Shown: positions 8,867 through 17,431 of the stretch, piece by piece | Layout: each line of letters starts with the position of its first letter | How positions within the stretch are numbered: position 1 is the first letter of the stretch | Notes under the pieces: generated by a model | Told to the model about the DNA's origin: nothing | Seen by the model: only the letters and a program-made list of their open reading frames with translations | Databases searched by the model: none | Assembly: GCA_023418475.1 (NCBI GenBank) | Contig: JAEZZO010000016.1 | Coordinates: forward strand, 71,016-135,015 | Length of the DNA: 64,000 bases | Direction: 5' to 3' | Origin: Bacillota bacterium | GTDB taxonomy: Bacteria; Bacillota; Clostridia; Lachnospirales; Lachnospiraceae | Made by a program: the position numbers and the translations under genes

Positions 8867-8988
8867 AGAAGTACTCTCCTGTATACAGCTTTAAAGATAA
8901 TAATCAGCTCAACATAATCCAGATTTAGATATTCGGTAAAATAGGATTGTTTACAAGCAGATAATAGGCTCAACATGATCGTTAACGC

Positions 8989-10365
8989 TTAGATTCCATA
9001 CTCCGCCGGGTTATATTTTGAGGAATCAACTTCCTCCTTCATTTCTGCAATAAAGGCTTCCTCATCCTCTGTAATATCCTCCACCTGAGATTCCAAAATA
9101 TCAAGCCAGTTAATCTCTCTTTCTTCCAGCGTAAGCTCCTTATTTTTTACAGCTTTTTGTAAAATTTCAATCGTAAGCTTCGCCGTATTTAAGGTTCTGA
9201 TAAACGGATCCTGTGTTTTTACAATCTCCTTACTGATTTCAAAAGCGATATCAGGTTTCAATACATATGCCTGTGGATCCAGATAGCAATCGGATTCTAC
9301 GAGGAGATCCCTCATTAAGCGGGCATGTCCGGATTTTGCTGCCGTATTCATTAAACGGCAGTCATAGATCAGCTGTTCCGTGGATACGACCGGAGCAAAG
9401 CCGCTTAATAACTTCACCTGTTGTACTGATTCATTGCTCCACAGGTCGGCAACCGCGGCTGAGATATTACCGATCGGGCTAAAATGTGCACAGGCTGCGC
9501 TTTTTCCTTCCAGCGTTATCGGTGTACCAGTAATTGCTTTTAAGTATACATTTTCATAAGCACAATCCTTGCCGGGACCTACCGCACCGCATTCTATGGC
9601 AACCAGTGCTCTTGGGGCAGTGATTGTTCTCATGATTGCTGCATACACCTTCGGAATAAAGCCCTGTTCCGCCAGCACCATTGAAGTATTGGCAAATCCA
9701 CAGGCTGAGTCTCCGCCTGAGATAGCTTGATTGGCCTTTGCAATCTCCGTGATATTTGTCCAGAGCCATTTCATATCTCTGGAGGCCAGGCAGCCCAGCG
9801 CAAAGATAGAGGTTCGAAGATCCGCATTCACAATTGCTTCATCATTAATTTCCTTACCGCCGGTGGACTCAATCGCCAGGATATCCGCACCGTCCTTTGC
9901 AGAACCTTCAAAGGTCCGAACCATGGCTTCCCAGTACTTACCGCTTCTCATAATAGGAGGACGGCTCATCTCACGCAGATCATTCGGCGTCATTCGCATA
10001 ACACTCTTAAGGCCGTATTTTACTTCAAATTCAAACATCTCCGTACGGAGTACTTTATGGATGGCGATCCCCCACTCCGGGTGCTCTGTCATGTCAGGAA
10101 GAGTCTCAAATTCAATTACCAGACCCGGTGCATGTAATTCATGAGCCTTCTTTAAAACTCCCTGAATGATTTCTTTATATATTTTAAGTATTTCCGGCAT
10201 TGTATCTTTATTAATATTCATTGGAGGTAAGGTAAAATTAACCTCCGGATAGATTTCCCCGCCGCCGATTACTAATCCGTTTTTCGTGGTAACCGGATTA
10301 GGACAGGAACCATAGATAAAATCATCAATAGAAGTATATGCCAGTTTCGTAAATTGCCTGCTCAT
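8989..10365 (-). CDS. mtaB: Methanol:corrinoid methyltransferase MtaB
   Basis: 458 residues, the length of MtaB. It transfers the methyl group of methanol to the Co(I) corrinoid on MtaC. Zinc-site candidates by analogy with the archaeal enzyme: Glu166 in IESTGGKE, Cys222 in GGDSACG and Cys268 in GPGKDC. The GPGKDCAYENVYLKAITG and EGKSAACAH stretches are strongly MtaB-like. GGGGGACGG precedes the ATG. It lies 13 bases after mtaC. In acetogenic or fermentative Clostridia the methyl group then goes to tetrahydrofolate; the second methyltransferase and the corrinoid reactivase are not in this window. Confidence 0.92.
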   Translation of the reverse strand: MSRQFTKLAYTSIDDFIYGSCPNPVTTKNGLVIGGGEIYPEVNFTLPPMNINKDTMPEILKIYKEIIQGVLKKAHELHAPGLVIEFETLPDMTEHPEWGIAIHKVLRTEMFEFEVKYGLKSVMRMTPNDLREMSRPPIMRSGKYWEAMVRTFEGSAKDGADILAIESTGGKEINDEAIVNADLRTSIFALGCLASRDMKWLWTNITEIAKANQAISGGDSACGFANTSMVLAEQGFIPKVYAAIMRTITAPRALVAIECGAVGPGKDCAYENVYLKAITGTPITLEGKSAACAHFSPIGNISAAVADLWSNESVQQVKLLSGFAPVVSTEQLIYDCRLMNTAAKSGHARLMRDLLVESDCYLDPQAYVLKPDIAFEISKEIVKTQDPFIRTLNTAKLTIEILQKAVKNKELTLEEREINWLDILESQVEDITEDEEAFIAEMKEEVDSSKYNPAEYGI

Positions 10366-10378
10366 CTAATCCGTCCCC

Positions 10379-11023
10379 CTATTTATTATACTTTGTGTCA
10401 AGAAATGCTTTTGCATATTCGGCTGCTTCACTGGCATTCGAAGTATACGCGTCAGCCCCGACCGTATTGGCAAATGCCTGGTTAACCGGTGCTCCGCCGA
10501 TCATAATATGATACTTATCTCTGACGCCAGCTTTCTCAAATTCCTTAATTACATCACCGATCGCGGGCATTGTGGTTGTAAGAAGTGCGGAAATACATAC
10601 GATATCCGCTCCAACCTCTTCTGCTTTTTCAACAAATGACATATCCGGAACATCAATTCCAAGATCATAAACCGTAGCACCCATACCCTTCATCATCATG
10701 GCTACCAGGTTCTTTCCGATATCATGCAAATCACCCTTAACCGTTCCGATGACGATCTTTCCAATCGGTTTCACACCGGTTGCCGTAAGCAGCGGCTCCA
10801 GAATAGCAAGACCTGCTGACATTGCTCGTGCTGCTACTAACATCTCCGGTACATAGATTTTATTTTGTTTGAAATTCTCACCAACAATCCCCATTGCATC
10901 GATAAGACCTTCATTTAGAATTGTTTCAATATCCATATTTTTTTCAATCGCCTGATTAACAAGCTCCTTTACCTGCTTTGCTTTCCCTTTTTGCACAGCC
11001 AATGATAATTCTTCTAATTCCAT
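10379..11023 (-). CDS. mtaC: Corrinoid protein MtaC
   Basis: 214 residues. An N-terminal helical cap (about 1-85) is followed by a B12-binding Rossmann domain. The base-off signature is D98-L-H100-D-I-G103, where His100 is the lower cobalt ligand; downstream SALLTTTM and GGAPV form the dimethylbenzimidazole-tail pocket. Corrinoid proteins of this type carry the methyl group between MtaB and a second methyltransferase. GGGAGGTATCTT precedes the ATG. It is the first gene of the operon; the ~265 bases upstream are extremely AT-rich and hold no other gene. Assignment to methanol rather than methylamine use rests on the adjacent mtaB. Confidence 0.9.
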   Translation of the reverse strand: MELEELSLAVQKGKAKQVKELVNQAIEKNMDIETILNEGLIDAMGIVGENFKQNKIYVPEMLVAARAMSAGLAILEPLLTATGVKPIGKIVIGTVKGDLHDIGKNLVAMMMKGMGATVYDLGIDVPDMSFVEKAEEVGADIVCISALLTTTMPAIGDVIKEFEKAGVRDKYHIMIGGAPVNQAFANTVGADAYTSNASEAAEYAKAFLDTKYNK

Positions 11024-11288
11024 AAGATACCTCCCAAAATACTTGTGATTTATTTGATGTATTTAGTATATCTGTTTCCTGTTTCAAAGTATTTTAGTCT
11101 ATTTATATTTTTTATAATATTTTTGTATCTTATGATGGGAATATTTAATATCAAAGACATTTCAAGCTGTAAAACATATTCTATCTAAATATTTTAATAT
11201 GTTATTGTATTATTTTTATATGTATATAATTTTTTATCATATATTTTAATTATTCATTATAATTCAGTTTTATAATAATTAAAAACTA

Positions 11289-11507
11289 CTACCGTAATGT
11301 TAATTGTACAATTCCACTCAAGGCACCTAGACATCCCATTCCAATACAAATCCATCCAGTAGTTTTTTTAATTTTGGAGGAGCATTTTTTTGAAAATATT
11401 AGAACGACTATTCCAGTTATTATTAACAACGCTCCTACGACAATATTTAACTGTAGGTTAAACCCAGCAAAAATATCTTCAAGCATTTTATCAACAAATT
11501 TTTCCAT
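11289..11507 (-). CDS. Small two-helix membrane protein in ABC exporter operon
   Basis: 72 residues: an amphipathic N-terminus, a membrane helix at about 20-40 (LNIVVGALLIITGIVVLIFS), a basic loop with KKCSSKIKK, and a second helix at 49-68. Its ATG overlaps the stop of the permease gene (TAATG), so translation is coupled. It is the last gene of the TetR-ABC operon. Not recognised; likely an accessory subunit or small hydrophobic protein of the exporter. Confidence 0.7.
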   Translation of the reverse strand: MEKFVDKMLEDIFAGFNLQLNIVVGALLIITGIVVLIFSKKCSSKIKKTTGWICIGMGCLGALSGIVQLTLR

Positions 11508-12226
11508 TACACAACCTCCATATTATTTACTTTTTTCATTAGTATTAATGTAATCGCAAGACCCGCTATTACCGTAATACCCATAAAGGTAATCGAAGCC
11601 ATATCGCTTTTATTGATATCGTTTGTAGCATTAAACATAATATTGCAAAACAAAGATGATAATAGTACCGCAGACACAATCGTAGTGGGTACGGATTTTT
11701 TGATAAAGCCTATGCCCGTTGCAATAATGCCAAGCTCTGCAGCTGTTATTGCCATAATAATCGTTACCTTTAAGGCTCTTAACATGGTTTGAGCAGATAG
11801 TATACCATCCACAAGCGGTACAATGGATTCCGATACACCGAATATCCCAAACGTCAATAAATTGCAGACAGTCATTGCTGTTATCGTAAACAGAAAGACT
11901 ACCGTCAGTTTTGAAAACAATATTTTATCTCTATTTATCGGATAGGAAAAAAGTAAAATCGCCCGTTTTTCCCTGTATTCATCTATAATAAACCTCGTAT
12001 ACATAATGGCTGAAAGCGTCGCGAAAACAGCCATATTAAGCATAGAAAACAACGAAATGATATTATTGTAACCCGCGAATATTTGCATGTCGGGGTCAGG
12101 GTCAATGCGGGGTGCATATGCAAACAGGTAAATGAAACCGAGCATTATAAGGCCGGTAACTCCACTTTCAATTATATATGTTTTTACATTATTCCGTTTC
12201 AGTTCCAATTTCATTAGATTAAGCAA
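11507..12226 (-). CDS. ABC-2-type transporter permease
   Basis: 239 residues, six hydrophobic segments (about 20-38, 55-75, 100-120, 145-168, 178-200, 213-232), the layout of ABC-2 membrane subunits in lantibiotic/bacitracin-type exporters. The basic N-terminus (LMKLELKRNN) is typical of such permeases. The gene overlaps the ATPase gene by 8 bases and the small membrane protein gene by 1, so the three are translationally coupled. Substrate unknown; a toxic peptide or hydrophobic drug is likely given the TetR control. Confidence 0.82.
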   Translation of the reverse strand: MLNLMKLELKRNNVKTYIIESGVTGLIMLGFIYLFAYAPRIDPDPDMQIFAGYNNIISLFSMLNMAVFATLSAIMYTRFIIDEYREKRAILLFSYPINRDKILFSKLTVVFLFTITAMTVCNLLTFGIFGVSESIVPLVDGILSAQTMLRALKVTIIMAITAAELGIIATGIGFIKKSVPTTIVSAVLLSSLFCNIMFNATNDINKSDMASITFMGITVIAGLAITLILMKKVNNMEVV

Positions 12227-12950
12227 GTTTCGTACCTCCGCTCATAATACTGAAAAAATAGTCCTCTAATCCATTGGGAAAATGCTCTTTTATGGCAGAT
12301 ATAGTGACTTCTTCTACAATAATTCCATCTACGATTACACCGATAATATCTGCGACATGTTCTATCTCACTAAGAATATGACTGGATATAAAAATTGTCA
12401 TGCCCTGCTCATTTTTCAGCTTGATAAATAATTCCCTCATTTCACGTATGCCCATCGGGTCAAGTCCGTTAATTGGTTCATCAAGTATCAGCAGTTCAGG
12501 CTTATGTATCAATGCTCTTGCTATCCCCAATCTTTGGCGCATACCCAATGAAAATTTAGATACCGGTTGATTATTTGTAGCTTTAAGACCAACCATTTCT
12601 AAGGTTGAGGAAATATCACCTGTAGCCTTCATATAGGACAAATGAATTTCCAGATTTTCACATGCTGATAAATGTTCATAAAAGACTGGAATCTCTATTA
12701 TACTACCTACATTTCTTAGTATCTCGTTTCTGTAAGACATCACATCCATATCCAAAACCTCAGCTTTTCCCGCCGTTGGAACAAGATACCCCATAAGCAA
12801 TTTAAAGATAGTTGTTTTTCCCGCCCCATTCGCACCTAACAAACCATAAATACAACCTTTCGGAACATTTATATTGCAGCCCTTAATTATCTCGATTCCC
12901 GAAAAAGTTTTTATAAGATTTTCAGTCCTTACAGCCATTGCATTGCTCAT
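12219..12950 (-). CDS. ABC transporter ATPase (BcrA/LanF type)
   Basis: 243 residues. Walker A GANGAGKTT (39-47), a Q-loop replaced by IIEIPVFYEHLSA, signature SLGMRQRLGIARAL, Walker B LLILDEP, D-loop INGLDP and H-loop in SSHILSE. These are features of exporters related to bacitracin and lantibiotic self-protection. It starts inside the end of the tetR gene (28-base overlap) and overlaps the permease gene by 8 bases, so it lies in one operon under TetR control. Confidence 0.88.
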   Translation of the reverse strand: MSNAMAVRTENLIKTFSGIEIIKGCNINVPKGCIYGLLGANGAGKTTIFKLLMGYLVPTAGKAEVLDMDVMSYRNEILRNVGSIIEIPVFYEHLSACENLEIHLSYMKATGDISSTLEMVGLKATNNQPVSKFSLGMRQRLGIARALIHKPELLILDEPINGLDPMGIREMRELFIKLKNEQGMTIFISSHILSEIEHVADIIGVIVDGIIVEEVTISAIKEHFPNGLEDYFFSIMSGGTKLA

Positions 12951-13608
12951 GTAGTATTTTCCCCCTATATATTTCTTTTACAAATTCCAAATAATTTGTT
13001 ATCAGCTCGTCGCTTATAATATCAACCCCCATTTTTATCATTATTTGCTGCAGGAATTTCAATCGTGAACCTAATCTTGATATATCACACTTAAATATAA
13101 CAGGATCACACCATATATTCATAAGCAAAAAGAATACCTCAGCGCACTCGTCGGGAAACTCTGTTGTAATGGTGCCATCCTCTTTTCCCTCACGCATTAT
13201 TTGGGCAAAAAACGGTGCGCTCTTATTTACGCAATCTTGCATATTTGCCATAACAAAATGTGGGTTTTGAATTTGAGAAGATAATGCACCATCTAAAGAA
13301 TGTATCTGCCGGTCATTCATATTTCTTTCCAATATGCCTATTAACTTTTCTTTTGCTGTAAGGCCCTCCATTTCATCAATCCATTTGTTAAGTATCTGCA
13401 CTGTATATTCAGATTGCTTTTTCATAACTGCATTTAATATATCTTCTTTCGAGTTAAAATGATGAAAAATTGCGCCTTTAGACATGCCTAAAGTGTCTAC
13501 AATATCCTGCATACTTGTTCTTTCGTACCCTTTCTCAGAAAATAGCTTCGCAGAAATGGAAATGATATTTTCTATTGTCTGCTTTGGATTGTTTTTTCTC
13601 GATAACAT
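12922..13608 (-). CDS. TetR-family transcriptional repressor
   Basis: 228 residues. N-terminal helix-turn-helix at about 12-58: FSEKGYERTSMQDIV, then GMSKGAIFHHFNSKEDIL, the standard TetR DNA-binding segment. The remaining ~165 residues form the helical ligand-binding/dimer domain. TAAGGAGGAATT precedes the ATG. A 17-bp palindrome sits between the promoter and its ribosome site (13622-13638), so it very likely represses its own operon, which encodes the ABC exporter downstream. The inducer is unknown. Confidence 0.88.
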   Translation of the reverse strand: MLSRKNNPKQTIENIISISAKLFSEKGYERTSMQDIVDTLGMSKGAIFHHFNSKEDILNAVMKKQSEYTVQILNKWIDEMEGLTAKEKLIGILERNMNDRQIHSLDGALSSQIQNPHFVMANMQDCVNKSAPFFAQIMREGKEDGTITTEFPDECAEVFFLLMNIWCDPVIFKCDISRLGSRLKFLQQIMIKMGVDIISDELITNYLEFVKEIYRGKILHEQCNGCKD

Positions 13609-13621
13609 AATTCCTCCTTAA

Positions 13622-13671
13622 ATACCAACCGTTGGTATGTTTTATGTTATCACATAATTTATTAATGTCAA
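13622..13671 (-). promoter_or_regulatory. Promoter and TetR operator of the exporter operon
   Basis: On the minus strand: TTGACA (13671-13666), 16-base spacer, TAACAT (13649-13644), then a perfect palindrome of 8-bp arms, ATACCAAC and GTTGGTAT (13622-13629, 13631-13638), around one base. The palindrome lies just downstream of the -10 and upstream of the ribosome site, where a bound repressor blocks initiation. Confidence 0.75.
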
Positions 13672-13743
13672 GTGGAATTTACTATCTGCTATAATAATTT
13701 CTTAGTAACTTATTTGTTTCAATAATTTCTTTTTGTTATAATA

Positions 13744-13774
13744 AAAGGGATATCAGTTATTCTGATATCCCTTT
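13744..13774 (-). terminator. Terminator of the amino-acid ABC importer operon
   Basis: Perfect 13-bp stem: AAAGGGATATCAG (13744-13756) and CTGATATCCCTTT (13762-13774) with a 5-base loop. Read on the minus strand it lies about 105 bases past the solute-binding-protein stop and is followed by TATTATAAC. It also insulates the tetR operon. Confidence 0.7.
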
Positions 13775-13879
13775 GCATACATTTCTTCTCTGATGACCCA
13801 TCTAGCTCATTTTTGTAGTATTCAGTAGTTGCTTCCTTGTGCACCCTACCCATTTTCTCGATAAATCAACTAATATAAA

Positions 13880-14827
13880 TTACTCCACAACTCCGCCTTC
13901 CACAACCAGACTATCCGGTGAGGCAGCATCTCCGTAAACCGGAGCTAATGTTTCCGCATAATCCGCATGGAAGAACTTTTCTTTTCCCAGAGCCTTAATT
14001 TCATCATTTAACCAGTTCAATAAATTCGTATTTCCTTTTTGAACAGCAGGTGCAATTGTATCCAGATCTCCAAGAGTTTGGACGCCTACGCTAAAGCCTT
14101 TGTTCTCAAGCGCCCAGGCAAGTACCTCAGTATTATCCGTTGAAAAGGCATCCCCTCTGCCATCTAGCAGTGCACTGTATGCATCTGCATATTGATCAAA
14201 TTTCAATAATTTTACATCTGGATAATTCGCTGTAAAATAGGTTTCTGCTGTTGTCCCTTTTGCAATAATCAAGGTTTTTCCGTTTAGCTGTGACGGATCG
14301 GTAATTAACGCTTTATCGGGTGATACAATGCCAAGAGCTACCTTCATGTAGGGAAGAGCAAAATCTACTTTTTGCGCACGCTCCTTCGTTACAGTGAAAT
14401 TTGCCAGAATAATGTCAACCTTGGCAGATTCCAGATACTCCACTCTGCTGGCAGGATCAACAGGAACATATTCCACTTCAACACCTAAATCCTTTGCGAT
14501 TCTGTTACCAAAATATACGTCATATCCCTGATATGCACCATTCTCATCAACATATCCAAATGGTTTCTTGTCACTGAAAACACCGATTATGACTTTACCG
14601 CTCTGCTTGATCTGATCCAGTGTTCTGGCGGTTCCAGCGGCAGCTGGGGCACTTGTTGCAGCTGCCTGGGTTGCAGCTGATGTTGCTGTAGGTTCTGTTG
14701 TTTCTTTCGTAGCTTCTGTAGTTGGAGTCGTATTATTCGTTTCCTTACTGCTCTTGCATGCAGTTAACACCGAAGCAAATAAGGTTACGCTAAGTAGTAA
14801 AACAAGTAATTTTTTCATTTTTCTCAT
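13880..14827 (-). CDS. Amino-acid ABC transporter solute-binding lipoprotein (probable cystine)
   Basis: 315 residues. Lipoprotein signal: MRKMKK then a hydrophobic core and lipobox LTAC with Cys24 as the lipidated residue. A Thr/Ala-rich linker (about 28-66) is followed by a family-3 solute-binding fold (AYQGYDVYFGNRIAKDLG, VEYVPVDPASRVEYL, DIILANFTVTKERAQKVDF, GKTLIIAKGTTAETY). It captures a polar amino acid at the cell surface for the two permeases and ATPase encoded just upstream. The cysteine-codon leader at the head of the operon points to cystine or cysteine as substrate; sequence alone does not prove it. Confidence 0.88.
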   Translation of the reverse strand: MRKMKKLLVLLLSVTLFASVLTACKSSKETNNTTPTTEATKETTEPTATSAATQAAATSAPAAAGTARTLDQIKQSGKVIIGVFSDKKPFGYVDENGAYQGYDVYFGNRIAKDLGVEVEYVPVDPASRVEYLESAKVDIILANFTVTKERAQKVDFALPYMKVALGIVSPDKALITDPSQLNGKTLIIAKGTTAETYFTANYPDVKLLKFDQYADAYSALLDGRGDAFSTDNTEVLAWALENKGFSVGVQTLGDLDTIAPAVQKGNTNLLNWLNDEIKALGKEKFFHADYAETLAPVYGDAASPDSLVVEGGVVE

Positions 14828-14905
14828 ATTATTATCCTCTTTTCCGGGCTATGCCCATTTCATTTATATATAACAGGTCAACGAATAGTTTATTAACCTG
14901 TATAT

Positions 14906-15667
14906 TTATGCTTCATACACTGATTTGAAGTCAAAGATGTTTAAAAATTGTTTTGCGCGTGCCGTCGCAGGATTTGTAAAAAACGTATCCGGATCACTTT
15001 CCTCTACAATTTTACTTCCGTCCAGGAAAATAATCCGGTCAGCAATTGCTTTTGCAAACTGCATTTCATGCGTTACAATTACCATCGTCTGACCTTCTCT
15101 TGCTAATCCCAACATAACATCTAAAACCTCGCGAACCATTTCCGGGTCCAGGGCTGCTGTTACTTCATCAAAGAGCATAACCTTTGGCTGCATACAAAGG
15201 GCTCTGACAATTGCAGCCCTCTGCTTCTGTCCCCCTGAAAGCTGCCTTGGATAGGCATTCTTTTTCTCGATAAGTCCTACACGTTTTAACAGCTGCAACG
15301 CTTCCCCGGTAACCTCACTTTTGTTTCTTTTCTGCGCCTTGCATGGTCCAAGAAGAATATTATCTAATACGGTTAAATGAGGAAACAAGTCATAGCTTTG
15401 AAATACCATTCCGATTTCCTGTCTAACCAGATGCATTCGTTTTGTCTGATTACTGATTCTTTCACCATTTAGACAGATATCTCCTCCCTGAATGCTCTCC
15501 AGCCCGTTAATACATCGCAGCAAAGTACTTTTTCCGCAGCCGGATGGACCCAGCAGCACAACAACTTCACCTTTATAAATGTCCAGTGATATATCATCCA
15601 GAATCACCGAATCATCAAATTCCTTTTTCAGATGTTTCATCTCCAATATTTTTTCTGTAGATTTCAT
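14906..15667 (-). CDS. Amino-acid ABC transporter ATPase (GlnQ/TcyC type)
   Basis: 253 residues. Walker A LGPSGCGKSTLL (about 37-48), Q-loop MVFQSYDLFPHLTV, signature LSGGQKQRAAIVRAL, Walker B VMLFDEVTAALDPE, H-loop IVTHEMQFA. All elements of the polar-amino-acid ATPase family are intact. It energises import by the two neighbouring permeases. AAAGGTG lies 11 bases before the ATG. Third gene of the importer operon, between the second permease and the solute-binding protein. Confidence 0.92.
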   Translation of the reverse strand: MKSTEKILEMKHLKKEFDDSVILDDISLDIYKGEVVVLLGPSGCGKSTLLRCINGLESIQGGDICLNGERISNQTKRMHLVRQEIGMVFQSYDLFPHLTVLDNILLGPCKAQKRNKSEVTGEALQLLKRVGLIEKKNAYPRQLSGGQKQRAAIVRALCMQPKVMLFDEVTAALDPEMVREVLDVMLGLAREGQTMVIVTHEMQFAKAIADRIIFLDGSKIVEESDPDTFFTNPATARAKQFLNIFDFKSVYEA

Positions 15668-15707
15668 GTGCAGCTCACACCTTTCCTAATATTCTCTGCA
15701 TATCCTT

Positions 15708-16385
15708 TTAATTCGCCCATCTTTTTTCCAGTTTCCCCGATAATAGCGAGATTGGATAACATACCATAAAATAAAGCAGGAATATCACCCCATAAATCCA
15801 AAGTGCTGCTGTCGGCGTTGTCAGTCTTGAGGCCTCAATGATCTGCTGCCCAACCTTTAACACCTCCACCACACCGATTAATACAATTAAGGATGTTGTT
15901 TTTATCATTCTGGTTACCAGATTGATCGCTAGCGGTAGGAGTCTTCGGATTGTCTGCGGGATAATGATATATCGATAAATCTGTACTCCTGTAAGCCCAA
16001 TTGCTTTACCGCTTTCATACTGCTGCTTCGGTATTGATAACAAAGCACCTCTTACCAGATCACCCATTTCTGCCGTTCCCCACATGACAAATACGATGAT
16101 TGCCGCTGTTTTACCTGAAAGGTTGATATGAAATGTTTTCGTTAATCCAAAATAGACCAGAAACAGAAGCACCAGCTGTGGCATAATTCTGATGAATTCC
16201 AGGTAGATCCATGTAATTACTTTCGTTACAGGATTTTTGAGTGCCATAATCATTCCAAGAAGAATTCCAAGTACGATGGAAATGATTACTGCAATGAATG
16301 AAATACTGACAGTTACCCATAATCCCTCCAGCAATCTTATAAAATTTCTTCCCTGAAACAGAACATTAATTCCCAAATCCTGCAT
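15708..16385 (-). CDS. Amino-acid ABC transporter permease 2
   Basis: 225 residues with five membrane segments; HisM/GlnP-type inner-membrane subunit. The EAA-like cytoplasmic loop for ATPase contact is at ESGKAIGLTGVQIYRYIIIPQTIRR (first half about 128-140). The N-terminal half has WVTVSISFIAVIISIVLG, usual for this family. Its start overlaps the end of permease 1 by 20 bases, with AAGGAAG upstream of the ATG, so the two are coupled and form a heterodimeric pore. Confidence 0.9.
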   Translation of the reverse strand: MQDLGINVLFQGRNFIRLLEGLWVTVSISFIAVIISIVLGILLGMIMALKNPVTKVITWIYLEFIRIMPQLVLLFLVYFGLTKTFHINLSGKTAAIIVFVMWGTAEMGDLVRGALLSIPKQQYESGKAIGLTGVQIYRYIIIPQTIRRLLPLAINLVTRMIKTTSLIVLIGVVEVLKVGQQIIEASRLTTPTAALWIYGVIFLLYFMVCYPISLLSGKLEKRWAN

Positions 16386-17025
16386 ATTTAAGCTTCCTTT
16401 CTATCACTGCAAAAACAATTGATATCGGCAGTAAAATGATAAAATAGGCACCTACCAGTAAAAGCAGCGCCTCATCCGTTTTATAATACAATCCGATTAA
16501 ATCCTTTGCGACATACATCAGATCTGCTAAAGCAACTGCACTGAAAACGGAGGTTTCCTTTAGTAAAAAGATTACATTTGCACTGAAGGCCGGTACGGAT
16601 ATTGTGATTGCCTGTGGCAGTACAACGTAGCGAAAGACCTGTAAATTTGTAAGCCCCAGGCTTAATCCTGATTCTGTCTGAGAAACAGCAACGGCTTCCA
16701 AACCGCTCCGGAATGCTTCTGCCATATAGCTTCCACCCAAGAAAATCAATCCAATTACCGCACAGGCTTTCGAACTTAAAATAATACCAAGCTTCGGTAG
16801 CCCAAAATACAGGAAGAATAGCTGAATTAAAAGCGGTGTATTTCTTGATAATTCTATATAGCAGCCAATGACACTTGCTAGTACAGGAACTTTTCGATAC
16901 CGGACCAGACTGCATATTAGCCCAACAGCAATTGATCCTAAAATTCCGGTTATTCCAATTCTAAGTGTAAGTTTTGCTGCCTCCACATACAGAGGTAAGT
17001 TTTGCTTCATAAATAATAAATCCAT
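16366..17025 (-). CDS. Amino-acid ABC transporter permease 1
   Basis: 220 residues, HisQ/HisM type, five membrane segments. Motifs: YIELSRNTPLLIQLFF in the conserved first cytoplasmic loop and the EAA loop (TESGLSLGLTNLQVFRYVVL). The start is the ATG at 17025, preceded by AAGAGGAAGAAAA; a longer frame to 17169 gives 48 atypical residues inside the regulatory leader. First structural gene of the importer operon, 183 bases below the attenuator hairpin. Confidence 0.9.
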   Translation of the reverse strand: MDLLFMKQNLPLYVEAAKLTLRIGITGILGSIAVGLICSLVRYRKVPVLASVIGCYIELSRNTPLLIQLFFLYFGLPKLGIILSSKACAVIGLIFLGGSYMAEAFRSGLEAVAVSQTESGLSLGLTNLQVFRYVVLPQAITISVPAFSANVIFLLKETSVFSAVALADLMYVAKDLIGLYYKTDEALLLLVGAYFIILLPISIVFAVIERKLKYAGFGN

Positions 17026-17207
17026 TTTTCTTCCTCTTTCATACGGCTCTTTCTTTATAAAAAGGTCCGCTAATTTAATGTGCAAGAACAAATGTATGCT
17101 TAAACCTCTGACGTTATAGTAGTTTTTAGCAAGCGCAGCTTTTGTTCCAGGTATAAAGCTGTGTACCAATGGAGCTTTAATTCATAGTACGAACTTTCCT
17201 ATGCATT

Positions 17208-17235
17208 AAAAAAAGCAGATGCCCATGCACCTGCC
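17208..17235 (-). terminator. Transcription attenuator of the importer operon
   Basis: On the minus strand GCAGGTGC (17234-17227), loop ATGG, GCATCTGC (17222-17215) then seven U (17214-17208): an intrinsic terminator lying before, not after, the structural genes. It begins 25 bases after the leader-peptide stop. CCATGC inside the leader frame (17279-17274) can pair with GCATGG (17228-17223) at the terminator's 5' arm and loop, giving an alternative antiterminator. Confidence 0.78.
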
Positions 17236-17259
17236 ATAAATGAATAAGCTCACACTAAT

Positions 17260-17367
17260 TCATGAAACGGAAAGCATGGTAATATACCGAAAAGACCTTT
17301 TCGTTGAAATGTTGCACCTACAGCAGCATACGATTTTATTTAGAACCTTACCTGTATATTCCCGCAT
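17260..17367 (-). CDS. Cysteine-rich leader peptide (attenuation ORF)
   Basis: 35 codons plus stop. AAGGAGAAGATAATT gives a good ribosome site before the ATG at 17367. The peptide is MREYTGKVLNKIV, then CCCRC at codons 14-18, then a 17-residue basic tail. Four cysteine codons in five, ahead of an intrinsic terminator and a promoter-proximal leader, is the layout of ribosome-mediated attenuation: low Cys-tRNA stalls the ribosome at 17328-17314, leaves CCATGC (17279-17274) free to pair with the terminator's 5' arm, and lets transcription proceed. The operon below is a polar amino-acid importer, so cysteine control is coherent. Mechanism is inferred from sequence. Confidence 0.75.
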   Translation of the reverse strand: MREYTGKVLNKIVCCCRCNISTKRSFRYITMLSVS

Positions 17368-17431
17368 AATTATCTTCTCCTTCATGAAAAGTGATTATAT
17401 ATAGTTAGCATATATTCTTAATATGTTATAT

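Noticed and set aside
8867..8988. Imperfect direct repeat (ATAATAGGCTCAACAT-like) between cobW and mtaB
   Set aside because: Only two short, diverged copies; no further units and no regulatory context.
9727..10144. Two overlapping plus-strand frames within mtaB
   Set aside because: Antisense shadows of a clearly recognised methyltransferase.
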